In this document: piece after piece, positions 15,191-17,012 of the stretch
Layout of the letters: each line of letters opens with the position of its first letter
Position numbering within the stretch: the first letter of the stretch is position 1
Assembly (NCBI GenBank): GCA_024274995.1
Contig: JAJSAA010000217.1
Span: 1-17,012 of the forward strand
Direction: 5' to 3'
DNA from: Deltaproteobacteria bacterium
GTDB lineage: Bacteria; Desulfobacterota; Desulfobulbia; Desulfobulbales; VMSU01
Length of the DNA stretch: 17,012 nucleotides
Notes under the pieces: generated by a model
Seen by the model: the letters and a program-made list of their open reading frames with translations, nothing else
Told to the model about the DNA's origin: nothing
Database searches by the model: none
Program-made: the position numbers and the translations under genes

Positions 15191-15397
15191 CTAGGAGCAA
15201 TACTCCTCCGGCATCATCATCCGCAGCCTGAAATCCTTATCTGCCGGGATTTTTTCTTTACTGACCAGTTTAAGACCATTCACCGTCAGATCCACCAGAT
15301 AACCAAGGAGGGCACCGGTTTCATCATCAAAGACCTCAAGATAATAAATAAGGTGCCGCCGTTTAAATTTACGCATATCTTCGTTCTGATCTGCCAT
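15191..15397 (-). CDS. PilZ-type protein, interrupted by in-frame UAG at codon 69
   Basis: The frame to the first stop gives 68 residues: RxxxR at R9-R13, the strand YYLEVFDDETG, and DLTVNG at 36-41 in place of the [D/N]xSxxG PilZ motif (Thr for Ser). This is the first half of a small PilZ-like family; the second half follows in frame after the TAG (listed separately), for a total of 118 positions. A strong GGGAGG at 15403-15408 sits five bases before the ATG, so the gene looks well translated. It lies 46 bases after cmk, in the same direction. Either the gene is a recent nonsense pseudogene, or the UAG is decoded (pyrrolysine or suppression), or the truncated domain is the product. No pyl genes are in the window. 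Confidence 0.75.
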   Translation of the reverse strand: MADQNEDMRKFKRRHLIYYLEVFDDETGALLGYLVDLTVNGLKLVSKEKIPADKDFRLRMMMPEEYCS

Positions 15398-15443
15398 CTT
15401 TACCTCCCTTCAGTGTAACTATTCAGCAGGATAAGTGGAACTT

Positions 15444-16121
15444 CTACCCGGCCGCCGCGGAAACCCTGTCTAACATAAAGCTAAGCACCGCTGGAATTTC
15501 CATCTTCGTGCAGTCAATAAGCAGGGCGTCTGCCGCCGGCCTCAAGGGGGCCAACTGTCGGCCGCTGTCATCGGCATCACGTTTTTTGATCTGGGCCAGA
15601 ATATCGTCATAATCGGCAGTCATCCCCTGTTGCCGTAGCTGTTCCGTTCGCCGCCGAGCCCGTTCTTCAGCTGCGGCCTCAAGAAAAAATTTACAGCGAG
15701 CCAGAGGAAAAACAACCGTGCCGGTATCCCGGCCCTCGGCCACAACCCGGCCCCTGGCCGCCATCTGACGCTGAAGAGCCGTGAGCCGCTCCCGCACCAG
15801 GGGCTTACCGGAAACTCTGGAGGCCATCATGCCCATCTCCGCCGAACGAATAGCGCGTGAGACGTCATGACCGCCCAAAATTACGACACTATCCCCGCCG
15901 CCGGGCAATAACTCCAGCTCTAAGCCGCTCAGCAGCTCTTTCAGACTCCTGTCATCCTCCAAGTCAACATGCCCGTTTTTGACCTGGAGCCCCACGGCCC
16001 GGTACATAGCTCCAGTATCGAGATAGGTATAACCGAGTTCGGCCGCCAACAGACGGCTCAAGGTGCTTTTACCAGAACCGGAAGGCCCGTCAATGGTAAT
16101 TATATCAGATGGTTGGCTCAC
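15444..16121 (-). CDS. cmk: Cytidylate kinase
   Basis: Phosphorylates CMP and dCMP to the diphosphates with ATP, feeding nucleotide and lipid synthesis. The 225-residue product has the P-loop GPSGSGKST at 12-20, the LDTGAMYRA substrate segment at about 35-43, SR-x-SGKP-x-VRE-x-L at about 101-113, and GRDTGTVVFP at 130-139, all standard. The start is a GTG at 16121 that overlaps the hisC stop (GTGA), so the two are translationally coupled. It ends in TAG, with a TGA six sense codons later in the same frame. hisC-cmk linkage is a recurring aromatic/histidine-pathway neighbourhood in related bacteria. Confidence 0.95.
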   Translation of the reverse strand: MSQPSDIITIDGPSGSGKSTLSRLLAAELGYTYLDTGAMYRAVGLQVKNGHVDLEDDRSLKELLSGLELELLPGGGDSVVILGGHDVSRAIRSAEMGMMASRVSGKPLVRERLTALQRQMAARGRVVAEGRDTGTVVFPLARCKFFLEAAAEERARRRTEQLRQQGMTADYDDILAQIKKRDADDSGRQLAPLRPAADALLIDCTKMEIPAVLSFMLDRVSAAAG

Positions 16122-17012
16122 CCCCGCATCTCCCGCAACACCTCATCAGCCGCCCTTATCAGGCGCTCATTTTCTGCCGCTATTCCAGCCGTGATCCGAA
16201 TATAATCTGGATAACCATAGGCCGTCATCGGGCGGATAATCACCCCCCGGCGCAGCATGGCATCGTAGAATTTTCCGCCATCCAAACCGCCAAGGTGAAC
16301 CAGAAAAAAATTGGTCTCGGTGGGCAGGGGCTGTAAATTAAGCGCCCGTAATCTTTCGCTGAGCCAAGCAATGCCATCCCTGGTCATGGCCAGGGTGCGC
16401 TGATAATGCTCATCATCTCCCAGGGCGGCTAAGGCGCCAATCTGGGCCAGCATATTGACATTAAATGGCCCCCGCACCCGGTGCAGGCAATCGGCGATCT
16501 CCTCCGGCATCAACCCATAACCCACCCGCAGACCAGCCAGGCCATAAGCCTTGGAAAAGGTACGCAACCCCACCACAGCCTGAGGCCCGGTCAAATATTT
16601 TCGCACCTCAAGCTGCTTGTCCGGGCTCACAAAATCCCAATAGGCCTCATCAGCCACCACAATCACTCCTTCCGGCACCTCGGTTAAAAAGGCCTCAAAC
16701 TCTGGCGGGGTAAAGACCGTGCCGGTGGGATTATTGGGATTATCCAGAAAAATCAATCGGGTACGGGCCGTTACCGCTTGCAGAACAGCGTCCAGGTCGT
16801 GGCACATATCCCGTAGCGGCACAATACGGTTAATTCCGCCCTGGGCCTGAGTAACCTTGGTATAGACCAGAAAAGATGGTGAACTGCTCACCGCTTCGTC
16901 GCCAGGGGTTATAAAGGCCGCCGCGAGGAGAGCCAGAATTTCATCGGAACCGTTGCCAAAGACCAGCTGCCGCGGGTTCACTCCGAGATGGGCCGCCACG
17001 GCCCGGCCTAAA
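16118..17012 (-). CDS. hisC: Histidinol-phosphate aminotransferase, 5' end outside window
   Basis: PLP-dependent aminotransferase converting imidazole-acetol phosphate and glutamate to histidinol phosphate. The frame is open through the right edge, so the first 50-60 residues are missing; a GTG at 16999 is an internal valine and not the start. Visible signatures in order: HLGVNPRQLVFGNGSDEIL (cofactor phosphate region), DNPNNPTGTVF (NPNNPTG motif), VADEAYWDF (Asp that binds the pyridine ring), and RTFSKAYGLAGLRVGY with the Schiff-base lysine. The C-terminal KFYDAMLRRGVIIRPM is also typical. Closely related tyrosine/phenylalanine aminotransferases share these motifs, so substrate is assigned from overall resemblance. 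cmk follows with a 4-base overlap. Confidence 0.92.
   Translation of the reverse strand, partial: LGRAVAAHLGVNPRQLVFGNGSDEILALLAAAFITPGDEAVSSSPSFLVYTKVTQAQGGINRIVPLRDMCHDLDAVLQAVTARTRLIFLDNPNNPTGTVFTPPEFEAFLTEVPEGVIVVADEAYWDFVSPDKQLEVRKYLTGPQAVVGLRTFSKAYGLAGLRVGYGLMPEEIADCLHRVRGPFNVNMLAQIGALAALGDDEHYQRTLAMTRDGIAWLSERLRALNLQPLPTETNFFLVHLGGLDGGKFYDAMLRRGVIIRPMTAYGYPDYIRITAGIAAENERLIRAADEVLREMRG

Noticed and set aside
1..17012. CRISPR array, tRNA, rRNA or insertion sequence
   Set aside because: No regularly spaced repeats with unique spacers, no cloverleaf or rRNA-like sequence, and no transposase frame was seen.

Overview
The window reads like a chromosomal segment of a Gram-negative, anaerobe-type bacterium, most likely a Desulfobacterota member. 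This is inferred from gene content (an outer-membrane-type AsmA/YhdP protein, an RND pump with adaptor, hisC-cmk linkage, PilZ proteins) and from the style of the short palindromic repeats between genes. It is not proven by any marker gene.

Layout, left to right. Positions 1-493 hold no convincing gene but do hold a fold-back element of about 160 bp. hisD and rsmG follow on the plus strand with overlapping ends. A 19-bp perfect hairpin attached to three 9-bp tandem repeats separates rsmG from the convergent minus-strand pair pilZ then yhdP-like (a 1217-residue AsmA-superfamily protein). A divergent promoter region separates pilZ from arfB (peptidyl-tRNA hydrolase / ribosome rescue), which faces a small putative zinc-ribbon membrane protein across another hairpin region.

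From 7617 to 13553 a tightly packed plus-strand operon encodes two membrane proteins that look like the N- and C-terminal halves of the haem lyase CcmF, then an RND adaptor and a 1040-residue RND permease. The gene ends overlap or nearly touch, so co-expression of a CcmF-like module with an efflux pump is likely. No other Ccm protein and no TolC-type outer-membrane factor is in the window.

The right end, read leftward, is hisC (5' end outside the window), cmk overlapping it by 4 bases, then three small genes that each look damaged or recoded. They are a PilZ-type protein whose conserved C-terminal half lies in frame behind a UAG codon, a Wzz-like protein lacking its first membrane segment next to a REP-like hairpin, and a small secreted protein whose middle appears to be translated out of the ancestral frame.

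The most unusual observations are the in-frame UAG in the PilZ-type gene (readthrough, pyrrolysine or nonsense mutation), the split CcmF-like pair fused by context to an RND pump, and the compensated frameshift in the small secreted protein.
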